Numbered from the stretch's first letter, positions 33,961 through 46,750 are shown. The stretch is 64,000 nt of DNA from Trichobilharzia regenti (GCA_944472135.2 OX235262.1:54966440-55030439); one strand, 5' to 3'. Numbers and translations: made by a program. The notes: generated by a model not told the origin, from the letters alone.

Positions 33961-35053
33961 TACATAACAATTTGGCGACGGGGAAAACTACTATTAACCA
34001 CTTAGCAGCAACAACATAACAGTGAATAAATATTGAAGAATAGTGCCTCGAAAGACAAAACACAACTCTACAACAGGGTGAGGATTTAGGCTATAACCAG
34101 GGGTTCTTTCGCAATTTTATTGGTTACCGCGCTCACGGCTACAGGCGTTATAATCTCCTTTTTTTGAAATAGATTATATTTGACTAGTTTTATACATCTG
34201 TATTCAGAAGGCAGTATTTTACTGTATTTTGTTCGTAGTAAAGCGTAAAATGTTATATTATAGCTCGGAGTTGTTTAAGAGCTTAGTGTTGTAAATAAAC
34301 TACAGGCAATGGGTGTTGTCATTCCAGTGAATCTATGAGAATCGGGCATATGGAAGATAAATAGCCTGCAGACATAGGTTAGATGTGTGTTTTGAGGATG
34401 TCAAACACTAAAATACATTGTCTTACTCGTGGATTTCCTCTCCCCATGTGAACGCATCCACATACTAGTATGCGGAAAAGTTCGTCACTGTTAGCAATAT
34501 ATAAGGTTCACGCCTTTTGAAAGTCTTCTGATGCGTTTGTCGCTTCTTACATATGTGCTGCTTGTGCTCGCACTGATTACCTGCGATGAAATTCTAGAAA
34601 AAGGGCTCGTTAACGAAGCACAATATTGCCACAGCTTGTCACAGTTAAGTCTCAAGAAACACAGGATACCAGACTATGTGAGTGAGAAATCACGAAGTAG
34701 GAAATACTGTACCTATAACCACAACTCAAGAAATGTATTGGCACCCACGGGATGGTAGTCACTGATAGAAACCGTAATGCCTGACCAGTTTCGAGGGAGT
34801 TTATAACGAAAAGAGAAGTGTATCTGTGTAAAAAACAGAGAAACAAATGTTAAGATAGTCAAATATTATATCTATGTTTTTCAAAGTTGCTTGCAAACGA
34901 TGCATAACACAACCACACACAACCTCACACGATACGACCCACCAAGGACAAATCAAATATCTACTGACCGCCACCGTTCTAGCCAATGAAAGACGAAAAA
35001 ACCAGAGTTGCGGAAAATATAACACGTCATAACGTATATCCTCACCCCTGATC

Positions 35054-36769
35054 ACCTCAAAGGACTCTTCAGTCTACAATAATCACTTGGAGCTCGTCCA
35101 GAAATACCACAACCAATTACGGCCCACACAAAACTACCTGCTAGTGGACACCAATCCTCCAACGCAGCGGAAATCCTAAATGAGATCAGGCTTCTAAAGT
35201 CCACTCTCTGTGAAGGCAGGAGAGCAAGACGAAATTTACCCCGAAACACTGACGCTGAGACTGCGACAGATATCCTCACGCCATTACTTCAGAAGGTTTG
35301 GAAGAAAGGAAAAGTATTTACCGATTAGAAGGACTGGCTACTCCGTCAAGCTGCCAAAGAGGCCTGTTCAAGAACTAGCATCGAATCATGCTCTTGTACA
35401 CGCCAAGGTATACACTAAGCTGCGACATTCTAGACAGACTGTATGATAAACTGCATGCATAACTCTACCCACAGGAATAAGCTGGATTCGAGCAAGGCAG
35501 ATCATGTGCTGATCAAGTTGCAAATATTCGAAACCTCACGAATACAGCCTAGAAGAGAATGGCAGTCAAACTTTCAGTCCAACTTTCTTCGTCGACTTTG
35601 AGAAGGCCTTCGACAGCGTTGACTGGGACGAATTTCGCAAATTACTTCAACACTACAGTGTATCTCAAGTCTTTATCGACCACATTCAACAGCTATATCA
35701 CAGTGGCAAGTGTTAGGTGAATCACAATGGGAAGCAAAATGAGGCGTTCGAAGTGAATACAGAAGCGAGATAAGGCTGTTTGCATATTATCACAGATGAT
35801 ATTGATAATTGCAGTGGACTGGATTGTGCGCCAGACAGTGGATTTGGAACGCTGAACCACCATTGAGAAGACGCTAGAAGATCTGGATTTCACACGTGGA
35901 TGGTTTATATCAAATGTCACACAAACTTGAAGATTCACTGACAAAAACCAACAAATGTAGGGAAGAGGAAAACTGCGAAGACATGACTCCAGGTGAACGC
36001 AGAAAACACGGAGGTTGTGGAGGTTGCCAATGACCAACGACTGCAACAACAAAAAGCCAACCAACACCAATCACCTTCAGCGGGAGAGATTTAACTGAAG
36101 TTACTTCCTCAACTAATCTAGAAAGCATCGTTTCAACTAATGGCAGTCAAAACAAAGGAAGCCTTCAAATTCAGCTAGACAGAGTAGATAAGGCAAGATA
36201 CTTCTTCATCAATCTAAAACCAGCTTGGAAAGCTTCTGCACTTGGTCAGAATAAAGAACAAGATCCGGATTCTCAACACAAATGTGAAGTCAATCATTCG
36301 ATTCTTCTATACGGGTCAGAAACGTACACAACGTGTCACGGAAAGCATTTCCAACAGGCTACTGAGGACTTATATCAACAGCTACCCGCCTTCGCTGGCT
36401 CCATTCTAAAGATCAGTCGGTCAACTGGCTAGAAAGAATAAGCAACAGGAAACCCTGACAGTGAGCTAACCAATCAAGATCGCTCAACAAATATGTTGGA
36501 AAAAATGTAGATGAATGGATTGGGAAGACATCAAGAAGACTGTCGAATGACATCACACGCAATGCAGGCCATTACTCGAATAGAATCTGAACGAGAAGTG
36601 ACAAGTTAGTCGTCAGGTGTGAGGATGACACGGATGAGATCGTTTGGGGAGGAAGAGATGAGAAATTATGTTCAATAGTTCAGCCAGCTGAAGAGGAGAG
36701 TAAAATATTGTGCAAAGTGGAGATGTGTTTTTGAAGCCATATGTTCCACTTGGAACCCAAGGGAATAGT
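35054..36769 (+). mobile_element. RTE/SR2-like non-LTR copy, RT and 3' end (B2)
   Basis: This duplicate of 21720-23435 has the same 'VDFEKAFDSVDWDEFRKLLQ' block and a few substitutions near its 3' end (36600-36720). Confidence 0.8.
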
Positions 36770-38811
36770 ATTAGCATCCGTAGAATTATTATTACACGCA
36801 TTATTATTCTACTAGCTTTAGTTTGGCGATCATATAATTCATTTTAACTTGATTAAGCAGATAACTTATAGAGATATGTACAGCTGAAAACTTTTTTCTT
36901 TGTAATGACCCCTTTTAGAATAAGGTAATTATTATTATTATTTATATCAGCATTCAGATCTCACATAGTTGAGGGTGTAGCTGCTCCTCAAGTTAAATTT
37001 AATAATTTTCATCTACAGCTTAAGAATGAAGAACAGGTTAATTGAGCTGACCCCTTTCTTGTGTTTCAGAAAAAGTAACATGGAAGTGATCTGTTAGTAT
37101 TCCTCGGAGTTTCTCATTAAGTAGGGTAACTGACTTATTTGCGCATGCATGCAGAATGCTTCAGGTCCGACCGCAATAATACAATGACTTGAAATCCTAT
37201 AATCTCGAATATTCTTAGACAAATACCACTCATCACAGCATAAAATGGGAACTGCAGCTTCCTATGAAGAGCGGTTTATAGGAATATTTCCAAAATTAAT
37301 ACCACGGCGATGCCCAAATGTAGTACGTATTTACATCTGTAAGCTTCAGTAGGAAAACACTTGTACAAGAGACTACAACACGTTGAGTAATGAAGACAAA
37401 TATTCATATTCAGAAGAATTACTTATGTTGTGGACTTACAATAAATACAAATAAACATAAATGAACATTTAAGCAATATGGCAATGGAATATAACACTGG
37501 AGTGCGTGGCTGAGCTAAAGTTGAGATGGTCAAAATTGGTCATACACTTAACGAATTCAACATAAACCATATTAATTATTCCACTTATTAGTCTATTTCT
37601 TCAAGTGGGCGTGAAAATCCCAAGTTGTTTCCCATCAATGCTAAATTTCGATTGACAATGATGAACTCAATAAGCCTACATTTGAAAGAAGTTTAGACAT
37701 GGAGATGAAGGTACCTGACTAACACGTACTTTGTATGAGCTGCAGATTTCATAAAAATGATAGTATAGTAGTGCTGAAAGGAGATAAAATGAGAAGCTAT
37801 CAGTATCTTTTTCTAGGAAACACTTTCAAAGCAAACTTTAATGTACATGTAGATCTGAGATTTTCATGTGCCACAATGCTGTACTTGAGTCCTGGGGTTT
37901 GTAAGTAACTGGTTTTACTTAAGGTAGACTTTAACTAACTAGACTCACTAAAGACTTCTCCTCATAATACACTAATCAGTACTCCAGCTAATATACCGAA
38001 TAGCGAACTCGAAGTAAAAAGGCTTGTGACTTAATAGTGCCCTGATAAGAATTATATCTTTTTGCCATAGATGAAATCTCAAATTTAATGAATAAGAATA
38101 CTGTACAACTTATTTGAAGTGACGCGGAACAGCAGGTTCAAAGAGATTGTTTGCAGGCAGAACAGTGAGGGAGCGTGCCAGTGTTATGGCGTCCAGACAA
38201 AAAGGTACGGCGTAGAGTCCATTTCACAAGTACACATTAAAACAAAAAAAAATGAAACGTCGAAGGTGCACTACAGATTCAGTCAGAAATCTGGAAATCA
38301 TATCACTGTCTAATCAAAATATTTATCACAATGAATGCTTAAGAATTTGTTTTGCTTTGTGATACACCAAAATGTTTAGGAAGCGGAATTGCATTGACGC
38401 CTTTTTCGTTTTCTTTTAGGAGAAATGCAACATATACAGTAACAGTGGATATTTTTCCTTCGTTTTTCTTCTTAATACTTCTAAACTAGTTGTTGGACAC
38501 TTGTTACTGATTATGTTAGTTAGCAGAATACATCACGTTCAATCTATCCATATAAGCTGCACTATTAATTGAAAATACAGATTTTTTAGTTATAAAAAAG
38601 GTTTATATGTGCATTATTTTCTATAGCGTTCGTGAACACAACACTTTTGAATTTTAAGTCCTTTTGAAAAAACTGAAATTGTTTTCATAACTTAGTCCTC
38701 CATTATGAAGAACTAGCTGAGAAAGTATACGCTGTAATCAAACAAATGACATACTTGAGCTTAGAATTCAAAGGTGACTTAGCTGCCAACATCCTTAAAA
38801 GAAGGATCTCG

Positions 38812-39245
38812 TAGTCCCTCGAAAGGACATTCCTTGCAGCATCGTCGAGAATAGCATTTTCTAGTCGACATTACTGTTCAAGAAACTGGAAGACAAGATA
38901 CTTCAGTTGACCACATCTGTGTGCGTTCACTAATTTCACCTTCTCGTGTGGAGTTTCACCCAATAGGCTACAAGAACACTATCCTGCATGGTTACGAAGA
39001 AATGGAAATAGGGATATAACAGTCGCATTCATTGAACATCCAGTGGATACTGATCACACTATCTCTACAGCCTCCTTCTCTAAAGTCATCTACAAGAGGA
39101 AATATTACTTGCCTAAGTCATTACGTATCTGACTAATCTGTATTACTGAAGCCTTGGGCATCAGAATAGAAAGGCCAAATTTCCGTATACAGCACAATTT
39201 TTTCCAACCTCTCCAACTCTCATGGTCTTAATCTGTCTGTGCTTC
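38812..39245 (+). mobile_element. Penelope-like GIY-YIG endonuclease tail, uninterrupted (B2)
   Basis: The conceptual protein runs 'AFIEHPVDTDHTISTASFSK', 'VIYKRKYYLPKSLRI', then a stop, then 'ITEALGIRIERPNFRIQ' and 'LQLSWS'. This follows the C-terminal pattern of Penelope-like endonucleases ('..EAIAIKRHRPNLCIQ...LPW' in the copy at 55223). The part after 39110 has no counterpart after B1. So B2's right flank is the original context. Confidence 0.65.
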
Positions 39246-39450
39246 TACTTATTTTTCATCTTTTTATTCAGTTTGTGTCTCATTCCCTTGTTATGTCAGT
39301 TGCTACTGTTATTATTCTCAGTTTGAATTGTGTTCCCGGTATGATTTCACTTATCCTACTTGTCAATCTGAGTCAAATATTTTTTGTCAGCAGTGTTAAA
39401 TTCTATATCACCTTATTTTACACCATTTTTTGCAGCGTCTTTATTTGCTT

Positions 39451-40450
39451 TATTATTATTATTTCTTCGGGTTCCAAGTGGAACATAGGTCTTCAAAAAC
39501 ACATCTCCACTCTGCACAATTTCTTACTCTCCTTTTCAGCTGCCTCCACAATTCACCATAATCTCTCATCTCATCCTCCCAAAACAACCTCATCCATGTC
39601 ACTCTCACACCAACGACTTACTTGCCGCTTCTTATTCGGATTCCACTCGAATGATAGCCTGCATTGCGCGGGATGTCATTTGACGGCCTTCTTGATGTGT
39701 GCTCAATCCATCCATCTACATTCTCTCCTGAATATTTGTTGAGCGATCGACTCTTGGTTGATTCGCTCACTGTCCGGGTTTCTTGCTGATTATTCTATCT
39801 TGCCAGCTGGCCATTTGATCTTCATTATGGAGCGAGTGGAGGTAGGTAGCTGTTGATATAAGTCTTCAGTAGCCTGTTGGAAATGCTTTTTGTGACACGA
39901 TGTGCAAGTTTCTTACCCGTAAAAATCAACTCACTGACATCACATTTGTGTTGGAAATCCGAATCTTCTCCTTCACGCTGACAGAGTGCAGAAGATTTCC
40001 AAATTTGTTTTGAGGTTGATGAAGGTGTATACTGCCTTTCTTATTCTAGCTAGCTGGATTTGACATCCTCATCTGTTTCGACTGCCTGTAGTTGGAACGA
40101 TGGTGGCTGCCTAGATTAGTGAAGGAAGTAAACTCAGTTAAATCTCCCCGTTGAAGGTGGGTGGTGCTGGTTGGTTTTGTTGTTGTCGCTGTTGTTAATC
40201 ATTGGTGATCTTCATCACCTTCTTCTTCCCTATTTTCACTTGAAGTCCTGTCTTCCTTGCTGGCCTCTTTATCCAGTTTGATGGTTTTCAATTGGAAGTG
40301 TTTTCAAGTTTGTATGAAATGCGACATATATCATCCACACGCGAAATCCAGATCTTCTAGCCTCATCTTATCGGTCGTCCAACGTATTCCTGTCTACTGA
40401 CTCCCCACATTCTGACGCGCAGTCTTGCCCACCTCAATTAAGAATATCAT
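39451..40450 (-). mobile_element. RTE/SR2-like non-LTR copy, heavily decayed
   Basis: The plus-strand start '(ATT)n...GGTTCCAAGTGGAACATAGG' is the 3' end of an RTE copy on the minus strand. The order of blocks to about 40430 follows the copy at 283-1266 ('CTTGCCGCTTCTTATTCGGA', 'TCTCTCCTGAATATTTGTTG', 'TTCATTATGGAGCGAGTGGA', 'GTCCAACGTATTCCTGTCTA'). Frames are badly broken. An AAT-type tail at 39451-39463 marks the insertion end. Confidence 0.8.
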
Positions 40451-40881
40451 CGATGATAATAGGCAGGTAGGTTTGTCTTACTCTTGTATTCACTTCGAAT
40501 GCCTCGCTGACTTTTCCCTTTATTTGCTTACCAATCCAATATTTGTACATCCCTTCCCAGCATATGTACATCTTATAAAGTAATCTATGTATGACATTAT
40601 TTGTTTTGACACTTGAAATTTAACTGTTATTATAAGCACAAACATTTTTATTTCATTTCAAACTATTATTTTGTAGTAATTTATTGTAATAGGAATATTA
40701 GTATTTCGAGATGACCGAATTACACGAATCCAAACAAAACACAGAGAGGACGGAATTCACGAATTTGTATTTAGCGGAATTATTCTGCAATTCATATAAG
40801 AAACATATCAACAGTCAACAGTAAGTATTTTAAACAATACAGAGATAGAAATTGTCAATCACCACATCCGCCACACGTCGA
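40451..40881 (+). other. AT-rich gap without a recognised gene
   Basis: No motif was found. This could contain the 3' end or an LTR of the Gypsy remnant that follows, but no matching LTR was seen on its other side. Confidence 0.4.
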
Positions 40882-41361
40882 CTATCTCCTTGCGTATTTA
40901 TAACGATGTCTCGGTTTGCTTGCAAGTAGCTGCGACCTTCTAACTGATTCTGTGATATTATTTTCATCAGTATTATCTGGACCTATTTCTGAATTATCTA
41001 CAAAATCAGGATTATTAGCGGAATCAATAATATTATAATTGGAACGACCTACTTCATTTATTGTCACTTTGTCCAGGTGTCTGTTATGAACTGAGTGATC
41101 TTTGATGTCTAATATCTTCACCACTCGATTTCCCATTTTTTGTAGTATAATTCCAACAGAAGGTCTATAGTTATTACCTTTGTAATAATGTACATTAGAA
41201 GTCGTGGACATCAGATGCTTTTTGAGAATTCGAGATTTGAAAAGTTTTGCAGGACTTTCTCGGGTACTTGTATGCTCTGCATTCGACAGACGCAGTCTAT
41301 GCATATGCATCAATTCCTCCATTTTAATCAGTTGCTCTCTCATCTCATTCAGTTTTTTCGT
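40882..41361 (-). pseudogene. Second frame of Gypsy-type element: coiled coil plus integrase C-terminal remnant
   Basis: Read in the -1 frame from the slippery site at 41358-41352, this frame gives KKLNEMREQLIKMEELMHMH, which continues the coiled coil begun in the Gag frame. Next come 'STRESPAKLFKSRILKKHLM' and 'VHYYKGNNYRPSVGIILQKM', then 'VVKILDIKDHSVHNRHLDKV'. The latter two blocks resemble the last part of Gypsy integrases (the 'SPAELLFGR...LR' and 'W.PG.I....G...Y.V......RH.DQ' region). Protease, RT, RNase H and the integrase core are absent. This is an internally deleted derivative and cannot encode a working polyprotein. Confidence 0.6.
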
Positions 41362-42221
41362 GTTTTCGACAGTTCGCATTGCAACTCGGCTACCTCATTT
41401 TTGAAAACAGTTGATGCTTGCGTTGCTGAACTTGTAGTGGAGGTTTTCATTGGATTAGCTTGAGTATTTTGAAAAGTTGAAAGACACATTGACTCCATTT
41501 TACTAGACAGCTTGGGAGAATTATAAGAATGTTGAGCAACATAAGTATTCGAACTTCTGCAAACCGTCTTGATGTGTCCAACTTTACCACATTTGTGACA
41601 CTTAGCACTCCGAAAACGGCAAGTGCTTCGTAGATGTAACTTTCCACAGGATAAACACGGTTTAATGTTTTTGATCTCTCGCTGCATTCTATTACCTGTG
41701 GACGACAGTTTGGATTGCTTTCCATGACCACTTGTATTTTCGACTTTAGAAAGCATGACATCAGATACTGACGTAGTGGGAGCAGAGTATTCATTATTGA
41801 CATCTTCATATGTAATACATACATCTTTAGCAGTTTGAAAAGTACAAGAAGGAATCTGAATTAACTCTTTCTCTAACTTAGGAATATTGATTCCAGCAAT
41901 TAGACGATCACGTAGTTGAGTATGCAGCTGATCTCCAAAGTTACACTTTGAAGCTTGTGTTTGAAGTTGAAGAATGAACTCTCGAATTTTCTGGTTGGGA
42001 GCACGAAGCAGTTTGTTTAACTGAGCCCTCTCTCGTGTTTCAAAAGTAGTTACATGAAAGTGATTTATCAGAAGTTCACGTAGTTTATAATATGGCAGAG
42101 AAATTGGTTTTTCTGGAAATGACAGATTCTTTACTAGGCTATATGCATCTAGCCCAATAGCAGTGATGAAATGTGCTGGTATTTTGTCATCCCGAACATT
42201 CTTTGAAATGCATGTATTCAC
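41349..42221 (-). pseudogene. Gypsy-type LTR retrotransposon Gag with two zinc knuckles, 5'-damaged
   Basis: The open frame has 'AHFITAIGLDAYSLVKNLSF', 'LPYYKLRELLINHFHVTTFE' and 'FILQLQTQASKCNFGDQLHT', a Gypsy capsid-like pattern. Two knuckles follow: CLSCGKLHLRSTC (CX2CX3HX4C) and CHKCGKVGHIKTVC (CX2CX4HX4C). The frame has no ATG at its start. A neighbouring frame (42187-42405) ends with sequence overlapping it, so the N-terminus is frame-shifted. It ends at a TGA directly after A AAA AAC (41358-41352). No LTRs were recognised on either side. Confidence 0.8.
41352..41358 (-). promoter_or_regulatory. Candidate -1 ribosomal frameshift heptamer A AAA AAC
   Basis: The zero-frame codons are CGA AAA AAC TGA, so the heptamer sits in the canonical X XXY YYZ register, immediately before the Gag stop. 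A -1 slip enters the next frame at CTG AAT GAG and continues a coiled-coil pattern. No downstream pseudoknot was demonstrated. Confidence 0.5.
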
Positions 42222-42405
42222 ACCTTTGTTTAAATTCTCTCATGGGGTGAGATTTCATAAAAAACCATATATATACAGCTGTACAGCTTATCATTAAATT
42301 AATTGAAAAGAGTTTCTTCTCTGAATCACTTGTTTTGATTTCTATACGAATCATGAATACTCGAGTCAAGATTTTTGTCACATACACTTCACCACAGTCA
42401 AGCAT

Positions 42406-44724
42406 TTAGGAAGTGTTCATTGCTGCTGATTCTTCCATTTCACTCCTTCAAGTATCATGAAGGCTGGGGTTTGAAATTTCTTCTATGTTCATTTTATCCA
42501 CAGGAATGGCATACAACCAAGTGATCGAAAATAGCCTAATAACTATTATGATAAGATTAATTAAGAACATAAGATTCAGAAAAGGTAATCTTTTGAAAGA
42601 ATTTATTACGAGGCTGTAGAATCATATATATATATATATATATATATAAAATTTAAACAGTTGTGAATTATTACATAATAATGTGTTAAAACACCGGTTT
42701 GCTTTTTATTGTTAACTAATATCAGTAAAATGAACAAACTTGGAGACAAGGTACACAGACAGAACTCTTATGAAGAGACTTCAACACAGTGTTTACAGCG
42801 ATAATAATTTTCAAAATACCTGAACACCTACCTGGTGACTTTGATAACGGATTGTCAAATTCTTTTTTATAAAACGCAAAATAACTGAGCAATAATATCC
42901 TTTTCGATGAATTCCTCTTCCTAATTTTAGTTGATATTCTATTTGCTACTATATCTTTATTATTATTATTATAATTTAAGCATCTTTAATGAACTGTAAT
43001 TCCATTGATCTTACTTTGTAAATCAATATTATTTAAAAAAACACTAATATTGATATTGACTACTATTCTAGAATATTCTACGTATATAAACATATATATG
43101 ATTGTAGAGCCAGAAGAGAGAGAAAGGATATTCGTTGGTCAATTATTTTGTGTTTTATAGACGTGTGAATGAATATTTTCGCTATATTGAACTCTGTTTG
43201 GCTGAAACTACCTAAATCGAAGTCTTTTCGCGCATTAACTTCCCATATCACATTTCAGTGGTCTGAACAATTGTCTTGTTTAATGTACTGCTATTGCCTT
43301 ATTCACAGTGTAGGTCCAGTGTATTTTTGAAGCTTCAAATGAAGACATGGTATACTTAAATGCAGTAACAATACTGATTTAAATATATTAAGTACTCTTG
43401 TCTGTCTCAGCCTTATCGGTGATTAACAAGATACAATAGGCTTTTTATTAATGGTCATCAAATAAGTCATACAGGGACACGATGTCCTCAATCTTTAGTG
43501 AACAAAACGGCTATGTTCGTTTATACACGAAATAAGAAGGACAGAACAAATACTAAAATGGATGTATGTGGACGGGTATTCAGTTCATATAAATTAATAT
43601 ACACATAAAATGCATTTAATTGGTGAGTTGTAACTGTCCCAAAATACTCAAATATAGATATACAGAATGGTAGGAATGAAATAGTCCTTTTCTTATGTAT
43701 ACAGATGCTCACTACACGTAAGGGATGCCAACGGCTGAAGGGTACTTGCGGAGAGAAAAGTAGTTTGGAGCAAAGGATCCTAATGTGGATGTAGTGACCA
43801 GTTATGAGGCAGGATTGGTTAGCAGATGCGGAAAATGAATAGCTGGATAGGCAAGAAGTGTCATCCATATTGTTCGCGGAACTAAATAGTGTCCCTGTTC
43901 AATCTCACGCAAAAACCATGATTTTCTGTGAATTCACAATATTTTTACTATTTTACGGTGAATGTATAATTTGATATTTTTCGGCCAGCACAAATCTCAA
44001 CATCTTTTACTCTAAATAAGTTGATTAGCAAACTTAAGTTAACATTTAAGTCACAACAATATGATTCTAGTTATTCTCCAGTGATTCATCAATGAACTGT
44101 CATTAATTCGACGTAAGGCTCTCCAACAGATTTCTCAACTAAATATCCACTGAAATCTTTATTAACACATGTTGGCATAGTTGACTTAACTTTGACAGTC
44201 AGTAGTAAAAATAATAATTAGATCCATAATAAGCTTCCAAGCTGAATGCCAGTCCAAACAGTGAATACAGTCAGTTTTCAGATCCATCAATACATAACAA
44301 CTGCAAATGTTTATATACCCCACACACAACACAGTATTCAATTCGCATAAATCTAATACGCAAGTATAAACGTATGTGCTTCACTTGCCAAATATGTTAT
44401 CATTAAAACAAGCGAAAGAGAGAGAAAAAGAAAGCGAGAGAGGAAATCGGAGAAGGGATGAAATACAAAGTGAAATCCAACAAACTTACTAAATAAGACT
44501 ACAAGTTACATGTGTGGACAGTTAAGAGAAAAAGACAACGAGAAGTTGTTAAGTAAATCTATTTAAAAGCTAAGAGACAAAAAGGTAAAAAAATGGCGAA
44601 ATTTGTAACTAATTTCTGGCTAAAAATAGTCAGTTTTGTGCATGAGTAAGCAATAGTCCGTTGAAAACATTAACGGTGTGTACATTTTAGTTGGAAGTAT
44701 TTGTGAAGAATATATATATATATA
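42406..44724 (+). other. AT-rich stretch without a recognised gene
   Basis: It contains an (AT)n array at about 42627-42650 and a G/A-rich run near 44410-44460. The longest frame (43521-43868, minus) has no recognised motif and no adjacent exon signal. No retroelement motif was seen. Confidence 0.45.
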
Positions 44725-44935
44725 TGTGCGTCGGTGGCACAGTGGTTAGGACTCTCGCCGACCATGCACATGGTCCAGGGTTCGAGCCCGCACTGACGCA
44801 CACCTGATATCTATGGTCGGCCTGCAAAATTTGGGCTACCGATATCCATGCTGAAAATTCCATACTTGTACGAAAATTACAGTGTGGAATCAAGCTGTAA
44901 ATCAAAAATAAAAAAATAAATAAAATAAAATATTT
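44725..44935 (+). repeat. SINE family A, well-preserved full copy
   Basis: The head 'GTGCGTCGGTGGCACAGTGG' (A-box region), B box 'GGTTCGAGCCC' and the complete body end in an A-rich tail. It sits directly after a short TA array (44709-44725). Confidence 0.88.
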
Positions 44936-45154
44936 GCGGAGCAAAAGGCTTAAAGCCAGGAAGTGTTGTGATGGTGGTGTTTTTACAAAGAGAGAGAGAC
45001 AGGTTGATAATTTCACGTCCAACCTTCCCCTTTTTCTGAGATTACTTTCGCCAAGTAAACTAAGCGTGACTTCAGAAGACGTCGTCCGGTAAACGAAACA
45101 TGACCTACTGCTTGGTTAGTGAGCATCCTATCTTTGGAATACAATTTACGTTAT

Positions 45155-46280
45155 TCTCTTGGATTTTGAGTGGAACATTATGCTTCAACAGGGAGTGTCC
45201 ATTTCATCTTGTTCGCTGTAATTCTGTTTGACTGGCTTCACCGCTTTCTATACGCCCTCATTTCCTCTTCATACGATCTCCTCTGCTTCTCATTCAGGTT
45301 CCACTTGAGGGCCTCACGCGCCATGTCACTCAACGGTGTTCCATTCATCTCCATTTTCTTCGGCATATTCGTTGGTTACCTGATTGATTCATTTCCAGGG
45401 TACTTTATTGCTAATTCTCCCTGGCTGGTCAGCTGGTCCTCAGTATGGCATCAGCGACGAAAGCTTTAGGCAAGAGTCCTCAGCAGACTTTTGGAAGTGC
45501 AATGAGTGACACACTACATCTCTCGCCCATATCGAAGAACTGACTTGATATTAGTCTAGAAGATATGGAATTTATTGTTTATCCTGATTGCAGAAGATTT
45601 CCAAACTGATTTTAGAGTGATGAATGTTTGATTTTGACATACTCATCCCCGCCGCCAGTAGCTGAAACGATGCTTCCTAGATATGTAAAATAGATGACTT
45701 TCGCTAGATGTATCGTTGATATTGATTGTTGTTGTCAGTTAGGTATCTTCGTCTCTCTCTTTCTACTCTCTGTTCACCTGAAGTCGTGTCTCAACTGCCA
45801 GCTTCTCCTGTCAACTTCTTGGTTTTTACTTGTAAGTCTTAGAGTTTGTTTGACACTAAACATAAATCATCTGCAAAGTCCAGATCTTCTAGAGTCTTCC
45901 TATGTATATAACATCTTCCTGCCTTTTGTCCCCTTTCTTGAATTCAGCTTGTTTCGGTGGGTGGTAGAGTTATGCATGCAGTGTAACATTCAGTCTGTCT
46001 AGAGTGATGTAACTTAATATATATATCTTGGCGTGTATAAGAGCATGATTTCACGCCACTTCTTGAGCAGGCTTAACTAGGTCGTCCCTCTTTGACAGCT
46101 TGACGAGGTAGACAGTCTTTTTTCCAATCGGTAAGTACCTTTCCTTCTTTTCAAACAGTTTGCAATAATGGCGTCAATATTCCACACAACATTCTTATTC
46201 TTGCTTTCATTGACAGAAGATATTTCAACTTGCCGACTGCCTTCCCGAAGGCTTTCACAAGCCCGCTGTAACATTTTGCC
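45155..46280 (-). mobile_element. RTE/SR2-like non-LTR copy, RT fingers to 3' end
   Basis: It starts at the 3' end ('GATTTTGAGTGGAACATTAT' on the plus strand). On the minus strand the 3' half is followed upstream by 'YFTYLGSIVSATGG', an RT fragment around the ADD region, and the fingers remnant 'GTYRLEKRLSTSSSCQRGTT'. The order equals the copy at 21720. An AAT tail is not obvious. All frames are broken. Confidence 0.75.
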
Positions 46281-46750
46281 TCTCCGATTCCAGCGGATAA
46301 TAAGATTTTTATTTGAATTTCTTGTGTTAAATAAAGACTAGGTGACGCATGTTTATTAAGGAAAAAAGAACTACTATTTCCCTGAAGAAGACTTTTCCTA
46401 CAGCAACACTGAGAGTAATATTCTCTAGCCTCCAACTGCTTCGAGGCAATGTGGGGACAGCCTACCACAGACGACTAATTTAATGTTAATATATCAATTC
46501 ACCTACTCCTGTGGAGGTAAGTACATGGTTCTCTATATCAGCATCGTTACAAAACGTGGCTGTAAAGAGGAGGTACGAGTTCATTCAGAAGCTCCATAAT
46601 TTAAAACGTTGTCAACAGCTTTTACAGTATCTCAAGTGACTCATCATTCAGAGTAATTTGCAAAGTAAGCAAAAATGTACCAAAGGTGGTGTGTTTTCAA
46701 CTTCTTTGTACTAAAAGAATCTTATGCCATGCTCATTTTTACACACTTGT
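46281..46750 (+). other. Stretch without a recognised gene
   Basis: A 105-residue minus-strand frame (46151-46468) overlaps the RTE remnant and has no recognised domain. Confidence 0.4.

Larger units (their letters stand above)
27475..39110. repeat. Block B2: second copy of the 11.64-kb segment
   Basis: It begins CTGTGATGGTGCACC inside the palindrome and ends at AATATTACTT, beyond which single-copy DNA continues. Order and orientation of contents equal B1. The elements listed for B1 recur here, and the individual B2 copies are given below. Confidence 0.95.

Noticed and set aside
39239..39742. 167-residue plus-strand frame as a membrane protein
   Set aside because: Its second half is antisense to an RTE copy and its first half overlaps a Penelope-like tail. 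Hydrophobicity comes from T-rich sequence.
43521..43868. 115-residue minus-strand frame
   Set aside because: No recognisable motif, no splice partners and composition like the surrounding AT-rich DNA.
45694..46002. 102-residue plus-strand frame
   Set aside because: Antisense shadow of the RTE copy at 45155-46280.
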